Shown: positions 8,489-17,286 of the stretch, in pieces
Layout: every line of letters begins with the position of its first letter
Position numbering within the stretch: position 1 is the stretch's first letter
Assembly: GCA_021775095.1 (NCBI GenBank)
Contig: JAJFII010000057.1
Span: 155,518-219,517 of the forward strand
DNA length: 64,000 bases
Reading direction: 5' to 3'
From: Rhodospirillales bacterium
GTDB lineage: Bacteria > Pseudomonadota > Alphaproteobacteria > Rhodospirillales > Casp-alpha2
Position numbers and translations under genes: made by a program
The notes under the pieces: model-generated
Databases searched by the model: none
Told to the model about the DNA's origin: nothing
The model's input: only the letters and a program-made list of their open reading frames with translations

Positions 8489-9462
8489 ACCGCCCGCCAT
8501 CGCGACAACAGGTCGGACGATCCGTGTTCGTGAACATATTGGCGAATGGCAATTCGCAGGGCCGTTCGCTGGAACTTGGTTGTCGGTGACGGCTTATCGG
8601 CAGGTTCGGATATGTTTGCCATGGCCTGGCGAAAGGTTTGTTTAACCTGGTTTAAGTCGTTTGGCCCATGGGCTGCCAACAGGGATTGGAAGTGGTCAAA
8701 CGCGTGCCGATCAAAGGTTCTAAGTCCGCCTGCCTTGTCGCGAACCGGGTGGCTCGGATAAAACGCCAATAGGGGAACCCAGTCATCGGGCACCGGCAGG
8801 GTCGCGGCCTGGGTTTTTCGTCGCTTCAGGAGCCGTTCAGAGAGGTGCGTATGGGGACCGAGCGGGGTGACCTCGTGATCGTCCGGGATCTCCTGATAGA
8901 CCTCAATTCGGGCGATTTTGGTTGCAAACACGCGACTTGGATTTGCCGCTTTTATGGCTGCCAGCAGGGCCACATCGGTATCAAACAGGCTGCTGTTCAA
9001 ATGGCTGCGCAGGACAGCGATTAAGGCCGGGTCGTTGGTCCGGATATGGGCATCCAAATGATTAATACCGAGCCCCAGATCAAATAAAACGTCGCCGGGT
9101 GGCGAGCCGTTCAGAGGATTTTCGTCGGTCCCGACTTCGGCGATTCCGAAGCGGTTGTGGCATGTCGATTTGGCCTTTGGCAAACAGACCAGGACGCCCT
9201 GTGTCCAGGCCGTCGGCACTGATGATAAACCTTCATAGGGAAGAAGCCGCATGTCCTCGGACCGGTCAATGGCGATCGCCCCTTGGGCCGTTGCCGCGAC
9301 AAGGCGGGTCGCTGAAACCCGGATTTCTGACGGTGTTACGGGATCGTGAAAAAACTCTGCCAGGGCACCGAAGGTACCGACACTCCAGCTGGTATCGCGG
9401 TCCTCGAGGGCGCTTTTCAGAATGTCAAAAATCACTGCTCCGGCGGCGGATGTAGGTTCCAT
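8464..9462 (-). CDS. Conserved hypothetical protein (possibly DUF6925-like)
   Basis: A soluble-looking 332-residue protein without signal peptide or membrane segments. The N-terminal T-S-W-S-V-G-T-F-G-A-L-A-E-F motif and a central L-L-A-F-Y-P-S-H-P-V-R-D motif recall a conserved alphaproteobacterial family that I tentatively link to DUF6925. No catalytic motif is recognised. Coding is supported by its length, its codon pattern and the lack of a better frame. It lies 29 bases after the AraC-Ogt gene on the same strand, so the two may be co-transcribed. Confidence 0.72.
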   Translation of the reverse strand: MEPTSAAGAVIFDILKSALEDRDTSWSVGTFGALAEFFHDPVTPSEIRVSATRLVAATAQGAIAIDRSEDMRLLPYEGLSSVPTAWTQGVLVCLPKAKSTCHNRFGIAEVGTDENPLNGSPPGDVLFDLGLGINHLDAHIRTNDPALIAVLRSHLNSSLFDTDVALLAAIKAANPSRVFATKIARIEVYQEIPDDHEVTPLGPHTHLSERLLKRRKTQAATLPVPDDWVPLLAFYPSHPVRDKAGGLRTFDRHAFDHFQSLLAAHGPNDLNQVKQTFRQAMANISEPADKPSPTTKFQRTALRIAIRQYVHEHGSSDLLSRWRAVYEPAERP

Positions 9463-9491
9463 TCGGTAACTTTATGACAATTTTTCATTTA

Positions 9492-10457
9492 TCATACAAC
9501 GGTGTCCATCGGGCCCAATTTTGCCGCCTCATAGGCCAGCAGGGCCTGTTTGCGCTCCATCCCCCAGCGATAACCGTTGATGACACCGCTGTCGCGAATT
9601 ACCCGATGGCAGGGAATTAAGACTGCGATGCGATTTGCCCCGCAGGCCGTGCCAAGGGCGCGTGCGACGGATTTTCCATAACCGATTTTTACCGACAGAT
9701 TGCCATAGGTTGAGGTATGGCCGGCCGGTATTTTTAGGAGGGCTTCCCAAACCCGAACTTGAAAGGCTGTACCGCGCATCAGCACGGAGATCGGTGCTGT
9801 TTTCTGCGCCGGTTGACCGAGGGAGAAAATCCTTTCAACGGCGGCTTTTCCGGCTGACCGGTCGGCAATCCATGTGGCCTCGTGCCAGCCTTTTTTTTGT
9901 TCGTTTAAGGCAGCGCCCTGGTCGCCGTCAATGACAAACGACAGGCCGGTCAATCCCCGTTCATTTTCAACGGTCATGCATTCGCCAAAGGGCGTCACAT
10001 GGAAGGCAAAATAAAAGGTCAGTCCCTTGCCCCGGGTTTTAAATTCACCAGGCGTGACGTGCTGCAAATTTAAAAACAGATCATGCAAACGACTTGGCCC
10101 TGACAATCCCACATCAAAGGTTGCATCCAACACGCTTGCGGAATTTTGTAGCCGCTGTTTGGCATCCGCCAAGGTCACATATTGCAGGAATTTTTTGGGA
10201 CTGATTCCCGCCCACCGGCTGAACAGCCGCTGAAAGTGAAATTCACTAAGACCGACCTCCGCCGCAACTTCTGCCAGTTCCGGCTGTTGCATACGGTTGT
10301 TCATTAAATAGTGAATGGTTTGTTCGATCCGTTGATAATCGCGAACCAGACGGTTCGAAGACTTGTCATCCGGAGGGGGAAGCTCATCAGGTACCGCTTG
10401 GATCATCGTGTAATCTAACACGGCATCTGTTGATTTGGCGAGGTTCGTGCGCGACAT
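9492..10457 (-). CDS. AraC-type regulator fused to O6-methylguanine-DNA methyltransferase (Ada-like, without Ada zinc domain)
   Basis: A 321-residue fusion. The N-terminal half carries an AraC double helix-turn-helix (LAEVAAEVGLSEFHFQRLF, W-A-G-I-S-P-K-K-F-L-Q). The C-terminal half is an Ogt/Ada methyltransferase with the active-site motif PCHRV (acceptor Cys about 283) and G-Y-R-W-G. It repairs O6-methylguanine by a suicide alkyl transfer. The N-terminal zinc-binding Ada domain that senses methylphosphotriesters in E. coli is missing, which is common in this subtype. A GTG/ATG-rich extension to 10493 is open, but AGGAG sits seven bases before the ATG at 10457. Confidence 0.9.
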   Translation of the reverse strand: MSRTNLAKSTDAVLDYTMIQAVPDELPPPDDKSSNRLVRDYQRIEQTIHYLMNNRMQQPELAEVAAEVGLSEFHFQRLFSRWAGISPKKFLQYVTLADAKQRLQNSASVLDATFDVGLSGPSRLHDLFLNLQHVTPGEFKTRGKGLTFYFAFHVTPFGECMTVENERGLTGLSFVIDGDQGAALNEQKKGWHEATWIADRSAGKAAVERIFSLGQPAQKTAPISVLMRGTAFQVRVWEALLKIPAGHTSTYGNLSVKIGYGKSVARALGTACGANRIAVLIPCHRVIRDSGVINGYRWGMERKQALLAYEAAKLGPMDTVV

Positions 10458-10558
10458 TTTTTGCTCCTGCTTGCATGACATATGCAGGACCATAAATCGA
10501 TCTTTGACGTAATTTCCACCCGATAGTTGCTATTGGTAAACGGCGTCGAAAGGCGGAT

Positions 10559-10753
10559 TCAGGCGTGCCCTGCCGGTGGGCCAAAACAGCTGTCAAAAAT
10601 ATCGCTGACAAATTCAAATTCCGTGGCAAAACCGTCGGACCAATCGTCGTGCTCAATATCAAGCGGACAAAACGGATTATCGCCAAGCGACTTGCCTTCA
10701 ATATAAGCGATGGCCCCAAGCTCGCGAGGCGAAAATGTGTATTCTGTAATCAA
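10559..10753 (-). CDS. Small RMF/CrpP-like protein
   Basis: A 64-residue acidic protein read from a TTG. Residues about 13-45 show A-x-x-E-G-x-x-x-x-x-N-P-F and W-S-D-G-F, spaced as in the ribosome modulation factor / CrpP-like family (G-x-x-A-x-x-G-x-x-x-x-x-C/N-P-Y ... W-x-x-G-F/W). RMF dimerises ribosomes in stationary phase; many alphaproteobacterial relatives have unknown roles. The frame stays open a further 18 codons upstream without an ATG, so the start is uncertain. A purine-rich GAGAGGGG lies about ten bases before the TTG. Overlapping frames on both strands were judged to be shadows. Confidence 0.55.
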   Translation of the reverse strand: MITEYTFSPRELGAIAYIEGKSLGDNPFCPLDIEHDDWSDGFATEFEFVSDIFDSCFGPPAGHA

Positions 10754-10986
10754 AATCCCAACCCCTCTCTTCAGCCATTGTGGATTATGTATAGGAATTA
10801 TGTCCCGCTAATTTGATATGACAATTATTGTTTCATGTCTGTTTCATCATGTGTCATTGCATTGCAGAAGTGAATGATATCAATTTAATAGGAATATAAT
10901 CAAAGAAAAAAAGACAAATAACTGCCTAGGATTAATTCCAGAATCCAAACACAGCCATAACTATAAAAATTTCAAACCTGGCGCGA

Positions 10987-11625
10987 CTAGCGTCCCGTAG
11001 AAAGGCCCTGTTCCATCCAATGATCGAGAGCCGGTTTGAGGTTTTCGAAGGGTTGATAACCGGCCGTCAATAGGGCCATTTGATCGTTTTCACGAATGAC
11101 AAGAGTAGGAAAACCCGTAACCCCCAAACTTTGCGAGCGAAAAAAATCATTTTTTGTCGCCTGTTTGATTTCGTCGGAGTGAAACAGTTGGGCAAAGCGA
11201 TCAGCGTCTAGATTGGCCTCGTTGGCGAGCGGTAAAAAATTCCCGAGATCGGTGGTATCAATATTTTCCGTATAAAAACTCCGACTGATACTTTCGTAAA
11301 AAGCCAACAGGTTTTTGGCCTTCATGTGTCTGGCCGTAACCACGGCCCGGCACCCGGGTTCCGTATCCAGTATAAATCCGTCACGATCAAAAAAACGGAA
11401 GTCAAAGGGCACCCCCGTCGTCTTATGGACACTTTCCCAATGGTGCCGAATGGTATCTTTGTAGGATGGACTCATGGGATTTTTGTCAAAGGCATGAAGT
11501 CCGCCAAGGACAAGGGAGATCGGTGCCCGGGGTCCATATTCGGTTTGAATCCGGCTAAGGGTCCTGGCAAATCCCCAACACCAGGAACACATGGGGTCAC
11601 CAAAATAGATGAGTTCCTTGGTCAT
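10987..11625 (-). CDS. DsbA-family thiol oxidoreductase
   Basis: A 212-residue cytoplasmic-type DsbA-like protein (no signal peptide) with a C-S-W-C active site at residues about 12-15 in GDPMCSWCWGF, and the cis-Pro motif T-G-F-P-T-L near residue 160. Its start overlaps the stop of the molybdenum-subunit gene by four bases, so it is the last gene of that operon. DsbA-like and HCCA-isomerase-like proteins with this P-M-C-S-W-C motif act on small thiols or protein cysteines; the substrate is not known. The operon position suggests a role in thiol chemistry during maturation or in the degradation pathway. An in-frame upstream start would lie inside the neighbouring gene. Confidence 0.85.
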   Translation of the reverse strand: MTKELIYFGDPMCSWCWGFARTLSRIQTEYGPRAPISLVLGGLHAFDKNPMSPSYKDTIRHHWESVHKTTGVPFDFRFFDRDGFILDTEPGCRAVVTARHMKAKNLLAFYESISRSFYTENIDTTDLGNFLPLANEANLDADRFAQLFHSDEIKQATKNDFFRSQSLGVTGFPTLVIRENDQMALLTAGYQPFENLKPALDHWMEQGLSTGR

Positions 11626-13961
11626 TTGGCAACATTGCCCTTGACGGCCTGCCAGACCTTTTCCGAAGTCAGGGGCATATCCAAATGATCGACGGCAAAT
11701 TCCTGCAGGGCATCGAGCACCGCATTGACGATGGCCGGTGGGGCCCCGACGCAACCGGCCTCGCCGGCACCCTTGACCCCCAACGGGTTCTTTTTTGTTG
11801 GTGCACCTTCGTAATAACCGATTTCCATAGTCGGAATATGGTCTGCCCGCGGCATTGCGTAATCAAGGAAGGAGCCGCTCAGCAACTGGCCCGACTGCGG
11901 GTCATATTTTATATCTTCCAATAGGGCCTGTCCGATGCCTTGGGCAATGCCGCCCATGACCTGCCCGTCGGCAAGCATGGGGTTGATGATAGTGCCAAAG
12001 TCATCGACCACCCAATATCCATCGATGGTTACACGGCCGGTTTCCAGGTCGACCTCGACCTCCGCCGCATGGCATCCATTGGGGATGGAAATGATTCCCC
12101 GCTCGAAGGTCGAGTTCCTGTTCATGCACTGGGGATCGATGGTATCGGGCAGGTGGTCCGCATCCAGTGAAGCATCGATAACTTCGCGGATCGAAAGGTT
12201 GTGATTGCTGTCGGGGACAAAAAACCGGCCGTCGGCAAATTCCACTTGATCCGCCGGCAGATCGAAAATATGACCGGCGACGGATTTACCGGCCACAACA
12301 ATTGCATTGGCCACCTGAAACACTGCGTTGCCACCCAATTCCAGGCCCCGCGATCCGCCATGGCCACCGCCCAGCGGGGTGGCGTTGGTATCGGCCTGGG
12401 TGAAGGTGATGTCGGATAGGGGCAGGCCCAGTTGGCTGGCCAGAATCTGCGGCAATGCGGTTTCGTGGCCCATACCCGTTGACTGGGAACCAACGGACAT
12501 GTCGACTTGGCCGTCCGCGCGGAAATCGATTTTGACAAATTCCTTTGGCGACCCGCCGGTGCATTCCAGGTACGGCGAAATGGCAAACCCCCGGGCGTTG
12601 CCACTGGCTGCGGATTTCGTCACACGATCGCCATAACTGCGGCGGTTTGTCATGGCCAGCGTTTGTTCAAAGACGTGCGGAAAATTGCCACAGTCAACGT
12701 CCAGACCCATGGCGGTTTTCAAGGGCAGCCGTTCAGGCGGGATCAGGTTTTTCCGGCGCAACTCGACGGGATCAAAACCGAGTTTTCGCGCCGCATATTC
12801 AATAATTCGTTCGGTTTGGTAAGACGCCTCTGGCCGCCCGGCTCCGCGGTAGGGGTCAATCAGGGCAACGTTGGTAAACACCCCGCGGCCGCGATAATGC
12901 ATGGCTTCAAAACCATAGGGCCCGCCCTGTGTGCGGGCTGAACCACCGGAAATGGTGAACGGGCCAACGGTTGCACAATGGGACCCCAGGTTGCCAATGG
13001 AATCGGTCCTCAGGGCCAAAAATGTGCCATCGCCTTTCAGTGCCAGTTCGACCCGGCTGACCTGGTCCCGGCCGTGCGTATCGGACAAAAAACTCTCAGA
13101 CCGGTCGTTGATCCACTTAACCGGCCGACCGACCTTGCGGGCGGCGTACAACACCAACGCCGGTTCCGGATAAGCGCCGTTTTTGGCACCAAAACCACCG
13201 CCCACATCGGGCGCCAGATGATGCAGGTTCTCGTTCGCAATATGCAGCACGTTGGTGGCAAAGATATCGCGGTTGGCGTGGATATTCTGGGTCGCGTTAT
13301 GCAGCGTGTAAGTGTCTGAGTCCGTATGGTATTGGGCGATGGCGCCGCGTGGCTCGATCGGAGCCGCCGTGACACGGTTATTTATCAGATCGAGGCAAAC
13401 CACATGATCGGCGCGGGCAAAGGCATCATCCGTTGCCGTTTTATCACCCAAATCCCAGTCGATACACAGATTGTTGGGGATATCATCCCAGATTTGCACG
13501 GCACCGGGTTGCAGGGCGGCAACGGGGTCGGTGATGGCATCCAAAGGATCATAATCGACGACGATCAGCTCCAGGGCGGCGATCGCAGTTGCCCGGGTTT
13601 CGGCAACAACAAAAGCGACTATTTCGCCCACGTGGCGCGCCCGATCAACCGCCATACACGAGCGGGGCGGCTCCTTAAAATCCGTTCCGTCACTGTTTGT
13701 TCGGACCGCTGACTTGGTCGGCAGGGGTCCAAACCCTTCGTCGGCCCAGTCCTGCCCGCTGAAACAAAACAGAACTCCGCTCAGGTTCTGGGCCTCGGAC
13801 AGGTCGACGGACAAAATCCTGGCATGGGCATGGGGCGAACGCAGCGCCATGCCATGGGCCTGATCGGGGAAATCAATGTCATCAATATAACGGCCGCGAC
13901 CAGTGACAAAACGCTGGTCTTCAACCCGCGGAACCGACTGGCCAATCTTAACCCGGTTCAT
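11622..13961 (-). CDS. Xanthine/aldehyde oxidase family molybdopterin-binding subunit (CoxL-like, form II)
   Basis: The 779-residue large subunit of a molybdenum hydroxylase. It starts with the usual G-x-x-V-x-R-x-E-D-x-R-F-x-T-G-x-G-x-Y motif, has G-G-G-F-G-A-K, and a C-terminal G-V-K-G-A-G-E-A-G with the catalytic Glu. At the active-site loop it reads PYRGAGRPEA, which is the form II motif; true CO dehydrogenases (form I) carry AYRCSFR with a copper-binding Cys. The enzyme is therefore probably a hydroxylase of aldehydes, N-heterocycles or carboxylic CoA-like compounds rather than a CO dehydrogenase. It overlaps the FAD-subunit gene by four bases and the DsbA-like gene by four bases. Confidence 0.93.
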   Translation of the reverse strand: MNRVKIGQSVPRVEDQRFVTGRGRYIDDIDFPDQAHGMALRSPHAHARILSVDLSEAQNLSGVLFCFSGQDWADEGFGPLPTKSAVRTNSDGTDFKEPPRSCMAVDRARHVGEIVAFVVAETRATAIAALELIVVDYDPLDAITDPVAALQPGAVQIWDDIPNNLCIDWDLGDKTATDDAFARADHVVCLDLINNRVTAAPIEPRGAIAQYHTDSDTYTLHNATQNIHANRDIFATNVLHIANENLHHLAPDVGGGFGAKNGAYPEPALVLYAARKVGRPVKWINDRSESFLSDTHGRDQVSRVELALKGDGTFLALRTDSIGNLGSHCATVGPFTISGGSARTQGGPYGFEAMHYRGRGVFTNVALIDPYRGAGRPEASYQTERIIEYAARKLGFDPVELRRKNLIPPERLPLKTAMGLDVDCGNFPHVFEQTLAMTNRRSYGDRVTKSAASGNARGFAISPYLECTGGSPKEFVKIDFRADGQVDMSVGSQSTGMGHETALPQILASQLGLPLSDITFTQADTNATPLGGGHGGSRGLELGGNAVFQVANAIVVAGKSVAGHIFDLPADQVEFADGRFFVPDSNHNLSIREVIDASLDADHLPDTIDPQCMNRNSTFERGIISIPNGCHAAEVEVDLETGRVTIDGYWVVDDFGTIINPMLADGQVMGGIAQGIGQALLEDIKYDPQSGQLLSGSFLDYAMPRADHIPTMEIGYYEGAPTKKNPLGVKGAGEAGCVGAPPAIVNAVLDALQEFAVDHLDMPLTSEKVWQAVKGNVAK

Positions 13962-14770
13962 GAGCCTGACCCCCGGCCATTGGCGGCGTCGACGGCACGG
14001 CGGGCCAGCACACCGATCAGATGGGCCCGGTATTCGGCCGAAGCGTGCATGTCGACGGTTAATCCCTCGGCTGACAGGGAATGACCGGCGAGGGCCGCAG
14101 CGTCGAAATTTTTGTCCAGGGCCTGTTCCATTTGGTGCAGGCGAAACACACAGGAACGCGCCCCGGTAGCCGCCAGCCGGGCCGCACCGGAAACAACGGC
14201 GGCAAACACCCCAACCATGGCGTAGCGCGATGCCGGGTTGGGAAATTTTATGTAGGCGGATTTTTGCGGCAAGGGAAATTCAACCCGGACGACAAGCTCA
14301 TCGCCTTCAAGAGCGGTTTCAAACAGCTCCTTGAAAAAATCTGCGGCGGCAATTTCGCGCCGGTCGGTATGGATAACCGCGTCCAGGGCCACGAGAGCCG
14401 CAGGATAATCGGCAGCCGGGTCGTTATTTGCAATGGAACCGCCCAGAGTTCCCCGATTACGCACGTGCGGGTCGCCAATTGTGCCAGCCAAGTGCGATAG
14501 ACCGGGAATGCAAGATTTGATTTCAGCTGCTTGCGCGACCACCGCATGGGACGTCATTGCGCCGATGGACAGGCGGTCCTGGGCAACCGTAAAACCCCTG
14601 AGCTCGCCGATGGATGCCAGATCAATCACATCAGATGGCATCGCCAGACGCTGTTTCATAACCGGTAACAGAGTTTGCCCGCCCGCCAGATAACAGGCGT
14701 CGTCGGCAGAACGAAAACTCTTCAGGGCGTCGTCCAAGGAGGTCGGCCGTTGGTAAAGGAACGGATACAT
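13958..14770 (-). CDS. FAD-binding subunit of molybdenum hydroxylase (CoxM-like)
   Basis: A 270-residue FAD-binding middle subunit that passes electrons from the iron-sulfur subunit to an acceptor. The FAD-binding motifs LAGGQTLLP (about residues 30-38) and the T-I-G-x-P-x-V-R-N-R-G-T-L-G-G-S segment with A-N-N-D-P-A-A-D are intact. The start MYPFLYQRPTSLDDAL is typical for CoxM-like subunits; a longer open frame into the 2Fe-2S gene was rejected. It is two bases downstream of the 2Fe-2S gene and overlaps the large-subunit gene, so the three genes form one S-M-L operon. Confidence 0.93.
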   Translation of the reverse strand: MYPFLYQRPTSLDDALKSFRSADDACYLAGGQTLLPVMKQRLAMPSDVIDLASIGELRGFTVAQDRLSIGAMTSHAVVAQAAEIKSCIPGLSHLAGTIGDPHVRNRGTLGGSIANNDPAADYPAALVALDAVIHTDRREIAAADFFKELFETALEGDELVVRVEFPLPQKSAYIKFPNPASRYAMVGVFAAVVSGAARLAATGARSCVFRLHQMEQALDKNFDAAALAGHSLSAEGLTVDMHASAEYRAHLIGVLARRAVDAANGRGSGS

Positions 14771-14772
14771 TT

Positions 14773-15243
14773 CTAACCCCCCAATTGGCCGGAGGCGTCG
14801 AGCACCGCATTGACAATATTCTGGTAGCCCGTGCACCGGCAGATGTTGCCCTCAAGGCCGTGCCGTATCTGCGCCGGGCTGGGCCTGGGATTTGCCGATA
14901 ACAGGGCGACGCTGGCCATGATCATGCCCGGCGTGCAAAAGCCACATTGCAGGGCGTGGTGTTTTTGAAAGGCCTGTTGGACCGGGTGCAGAGTGCCATC
15001 GTCCCCGGCGAGGTCTTCGATGGTCTGAATATCGGCACCCTCCGCCTGCAGGGCGAGCATCGTGCAACTTTTTACGGCGACCCCATCAACGTGGACCACA
15101 CAGGCACCGCATTGGCTGGTGTCGCAACCCACATGGGTTCCGGTCAGGCCCATGCCGTCACGCAAAAACGCAACAAGCAAGGTTGTCGGTTTAATCTCTT
15201 TTTGGACGGTTTTGCCGTTCACACGGGTATTTAATACAGGCAT
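14773..15243 (-). CDS. 2Fe-2S subunit of molybdenum hydroxylase (CoxS-like)
   Basis: A 156-residue electron-transfer subunit with two [2Fe-2S] sites: a plant-ferredoxin type cluster (C-D-T-S-Q-C-G-A-C ... C) and an all-helical cluster (CGFCTPGM ... CRCTGY). The ATG at 15243 gives the usual short N-terminus (V-N-G-K-x-V). An in-frame TTG 39 bases earlier is less likely. It is the first gene of the S-M-L-DsbA operon. XdhC, needed to insert sulfurated molybdenum cofactor, lies 316 bases upstream on the same strand. Confidence 0.94.
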   Translation of the reverse strand: MPVLNTRVNGKTVQKEIKPTTLLVAFLRDGMGLTGTHVGCDTSQCGACVVHVDGVAVKSCTMLALQAEGADIQTIEDLAGDDGTLHPVQQAFQKHHALQCGFCTPGMIMASVALLSANPRPSPAQIRHGLEGNICRCTGYQNIVNAVLDASGQLGG

Positions 15244-15559
15244 GTAAAGGAAGTCCCCTTCGTCAAGATTGCCGGGCGTCAAGCGGCAACTCTACAGGAC
15301 CAAGGCGGCAAAAGAAATTGTCATTGCGGTCACAGGACTTATGAATTGACTACCGCACAGCAGCCAGAAAATTATGCGTTATCCCAATTGTTCAGGCGGA
15401 CAAAAAATCTACTGTCGGTGACGACGTAACGATACAGGTAAACGCTCCGAGGAATACTTTTGCGGTTGGCTTTTGCCGACGGTTCTTTGGCCTTGAGTGG
15501 ATAAACGTCAAGGAAGGTCAGGCTCGGAGGGTTCTGCTGCCAGCTGATAGGCACCGGGA
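15244..15559. other. Gene-poor spacer between molybdenum hydroxylase and xdhC
   Basis: A 316-base stretch that should hold the promoter of the coxSML-like operon. A 60-codon frame on the minus strand (15372-15554, GTG start) is present but has no recognisable family and no ribosome-binding site; it was not called as a gene. No convincing terminator was seen. Confidence 0.4.
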
Positions 15560-16582
15560 TCAGTCTGGTTTGCGCAGGGTTTTGGTCATTTCCGCCAACA
15601 CGGATAGGGCAATTTCGGCTGGCGTCGTGGCGCCAATATCAAGCCCAATCGGCCCTCGGATGCGGGCAAGCTGCTGGTCGTCGAACCCATAACTGGCCAG
15701 CCGTTGCAGGCGCCCTCCATGATTTTTCCGGCTGCCCAGGGCGCCCAGGTAAAACGATTTTGATTTGAGTCCGATAACAAGTGCCGGGTCGTCCAGTTTT
15801 GGGTCATGACACAGGGCAACCACAGCGGTGCGTTGGTCCGGGGCCAGGTCGGATAAGGCGTCGCCCGGCATGCGCCGGTCGATTTGAAAACCCGGGAACC
15901 GTGCCGGGCTGGCCCAGCCATCACGGGGGTCGATCAGGGTGACCGCGTAACCCGTTTGGCTGGCGATCACTGACAAAGCCTGGGCGATGTGAACGGCACC
16001 CACAATCAACAACCGAAGGGGCGGCAAAAAGGACCGTAAAAACAGGTCTGCCTGACCGTCCGTCGCGATTACCCTGTTAGTGCCTTTTTCGATCAGACCT
16101 GCCATTTCAGGGGACGCAGGATCTGATCCGCCTGTTGTAAGGCTGGTAATCTGGCCCGAAGACAAGTTTATGACCAGCGCCACTTCGGTTTTTTGGTCGG
16201 CGCATTCAAGCACCTGGTTGAGGTTGGCTTGGGTCTCTTCGGAAAGATAAAAAACATGCACGGAAACCTGGCCGCCACAGGCCAATCCAGCACCCATTGC
16301 CTGGTCATCGGACACCGCGAATTTTAAATTTTTGAAGGATTTATGGCGCATTAACCCGAGCGCCTGTGTGACCACTTCGCCTTCGATACATCCGCCCGAA
16401 ACAGAACCGACGAATGCCCCCTGGTCGTTAATCGCCAGCAAACTGCCAACCGGACGGGGCGCTGATCCCCAGGTCTGAGTGACACAGGCCATTGCCGCCT
16501 GGCGCCCCTCCTGGATCCAGCCGAGCGCAGTTCGTATACAATCGGTATCGTCGACGGGTTGGTTTATCTGTGGTATTTCCAT
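15560..16582 (-). CDS. xdhC: XdhC-family molybdenum cofactor maturation protein
   Basis: A 340-residue XdhC/CoxI protein. The N-terminal XdhC_CoxI domain shows V-T-x-T-W-G-S-A-P-R-P-V-G-S and the G-S-V-S-G-G-C-I-E-G-E-V motif. The C-terminal Rossmann domain shows L-L-I-V-G-A-V-H-I-A-Q-A-L and the Y-L-G-A-L-G-S-R-K segment. XdhC binds sulfurated molybdenum cofactor and delivers it to xanthine-dehydrogenase-type enzymes, so it probably serves the neighbouring operon. It is divergent from the MocA-like gene, with about 108 bases between starts. Confidence 0.92.
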   Translation of the reverse strand: MEIPQINQPVDDTDCIRTALGWIQEGRQAAMACVTQTWGSAPRPVGSLLAINDQGAFVGSVSGGCIEGEVVTQALGLMRHKSFKNLKFAVSDDQAMGAGLACGGQVSVHVFYLSEETQANLNQVLECADQKTEVALVINLSSGQITSLTTGGSDPASPEMAGLIEKGTNRVIATDGQADLFLRSFLPPLRLLIVGAVHIAQALSVIASQTGYAVTLIDPRDGWASPARFPGFQIDRRMPGDALSDLAPDQRTAVVALCHDPKLDDPALVIGLKSKSFYLGALGSRKNHGGRLQRLASYGFDDQQLARIRGPIGLDIGATTPAEIALSVLAEMTKTLRKPD

Positions 16583-16690
16583 AGGTAAACATATAACCCA
16601 TAGATGATGATTCGCACGACTTGTTTTTTTATGTAACAGCTGCCCGTGGATGCGGAAAACCTGCCAACGCCCGACAAGAAAGATCCGGAT

Positions 16691-17260
16691 ATGGACGCCA
16701 AAATAGGCGCTATTCTATTGGCCGCCGGCCAATCGCGGCGCTCTGGCAATATCAATAAATTGCTCGCCCCCATTGACGGGCAGGTGATGGTTCGCAGCGC
16801 CGCCAGGGCGATGATTGCCGGTCCCTTTGCCGGCGTCACCGTGGTAACCGGCCATCAGGCGGCGCGGGTCCAGGAGGCATTGTCAGGTTTGGCCGTCAGA
16901 TTTATCCATAACAAGGACTATGAACAGGGTATGGCATCGTCCATCCGTTGTGGTGTCGGCGCACTGGATGGTACTTTCGACGGCGTTGTCATCGGTTTGG
17001 GCGATATGCCGCACGTCCAAACCGCCACGCTTAATTCCCTGGTAGATGCCTTTTCGCCGTCGTCGGGCCATGACATCTGTCTGCCGCACTATCAAAACAA
17101 ACCGGGCAATCCCGTGCTATTTGGCCGACGGCATTTCCCCCAATTAAAGCGACTGGAAGGCGATAAGGGGGGCAAAAGTATTGCCCGCAAAAACCCCGGT
17201 TGCGTGATCGCAGTGGCGGTTGACGACCCGGGAATTCATATGGACCATGACGTTATTTAA
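16691..17260 (+). CDS. MobA-like nucleotidyltransferase (MocA/molybdenum cofactor cytidylyltransferase type)
   Basis: A 189-residue NTP transferase. The N-terminal I-G-A-I-L-L-A-A-G-Q-S-R-R-S-G motif binds the nucleotide and the G-L-G-D-M-P-H-V segment is the acidic metal site. MocA adds CMP to molybdopterin to make the MCD cofactor used by the xanthine oxidase family, which fits the adjacent xdhC and hydroxylase genes. A GTG at 16646 is in frame with a 15-residue extension; the ATG at 16691 gives a family-like N-terminus. Confidence 0.85.
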   Translation: MDAKIGAILLAAGQSRRSGNINKLLAPIDGQVMVRSAARAMIAGPFAGVTVVTGHQAARVQEALSGLAVRFIHNKDYEQGMASSIRCGVGALDGTFDGVVIGLGDMPHVQTATLNSLVDAFSPSSGHDICLPHYQNKPGNPVLFGRRHFPQLKRLEGDKGGKSIARKNPGCVIAVAVDDPGIHMDHDVI

Positions 17261-17286
17261 AGGACTGACCAACCTGCGCAGTCGCT

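Noticed and set aside
11622..15243. Annotation of the S-M-L operon as carbon monoxide dehydrogenase
   Set aside because: The large subunit carries PYRGAGR, not the AYRCSFR loop with copper-binding Cys of true CO dehydrogenases.
15372..15554. 60-codon minus-strand frame between xdhC and the 2Fe-2S subunit gene
   Set aside because: No family resemblance, GTG start, no ribosome-binding site; too short to support.
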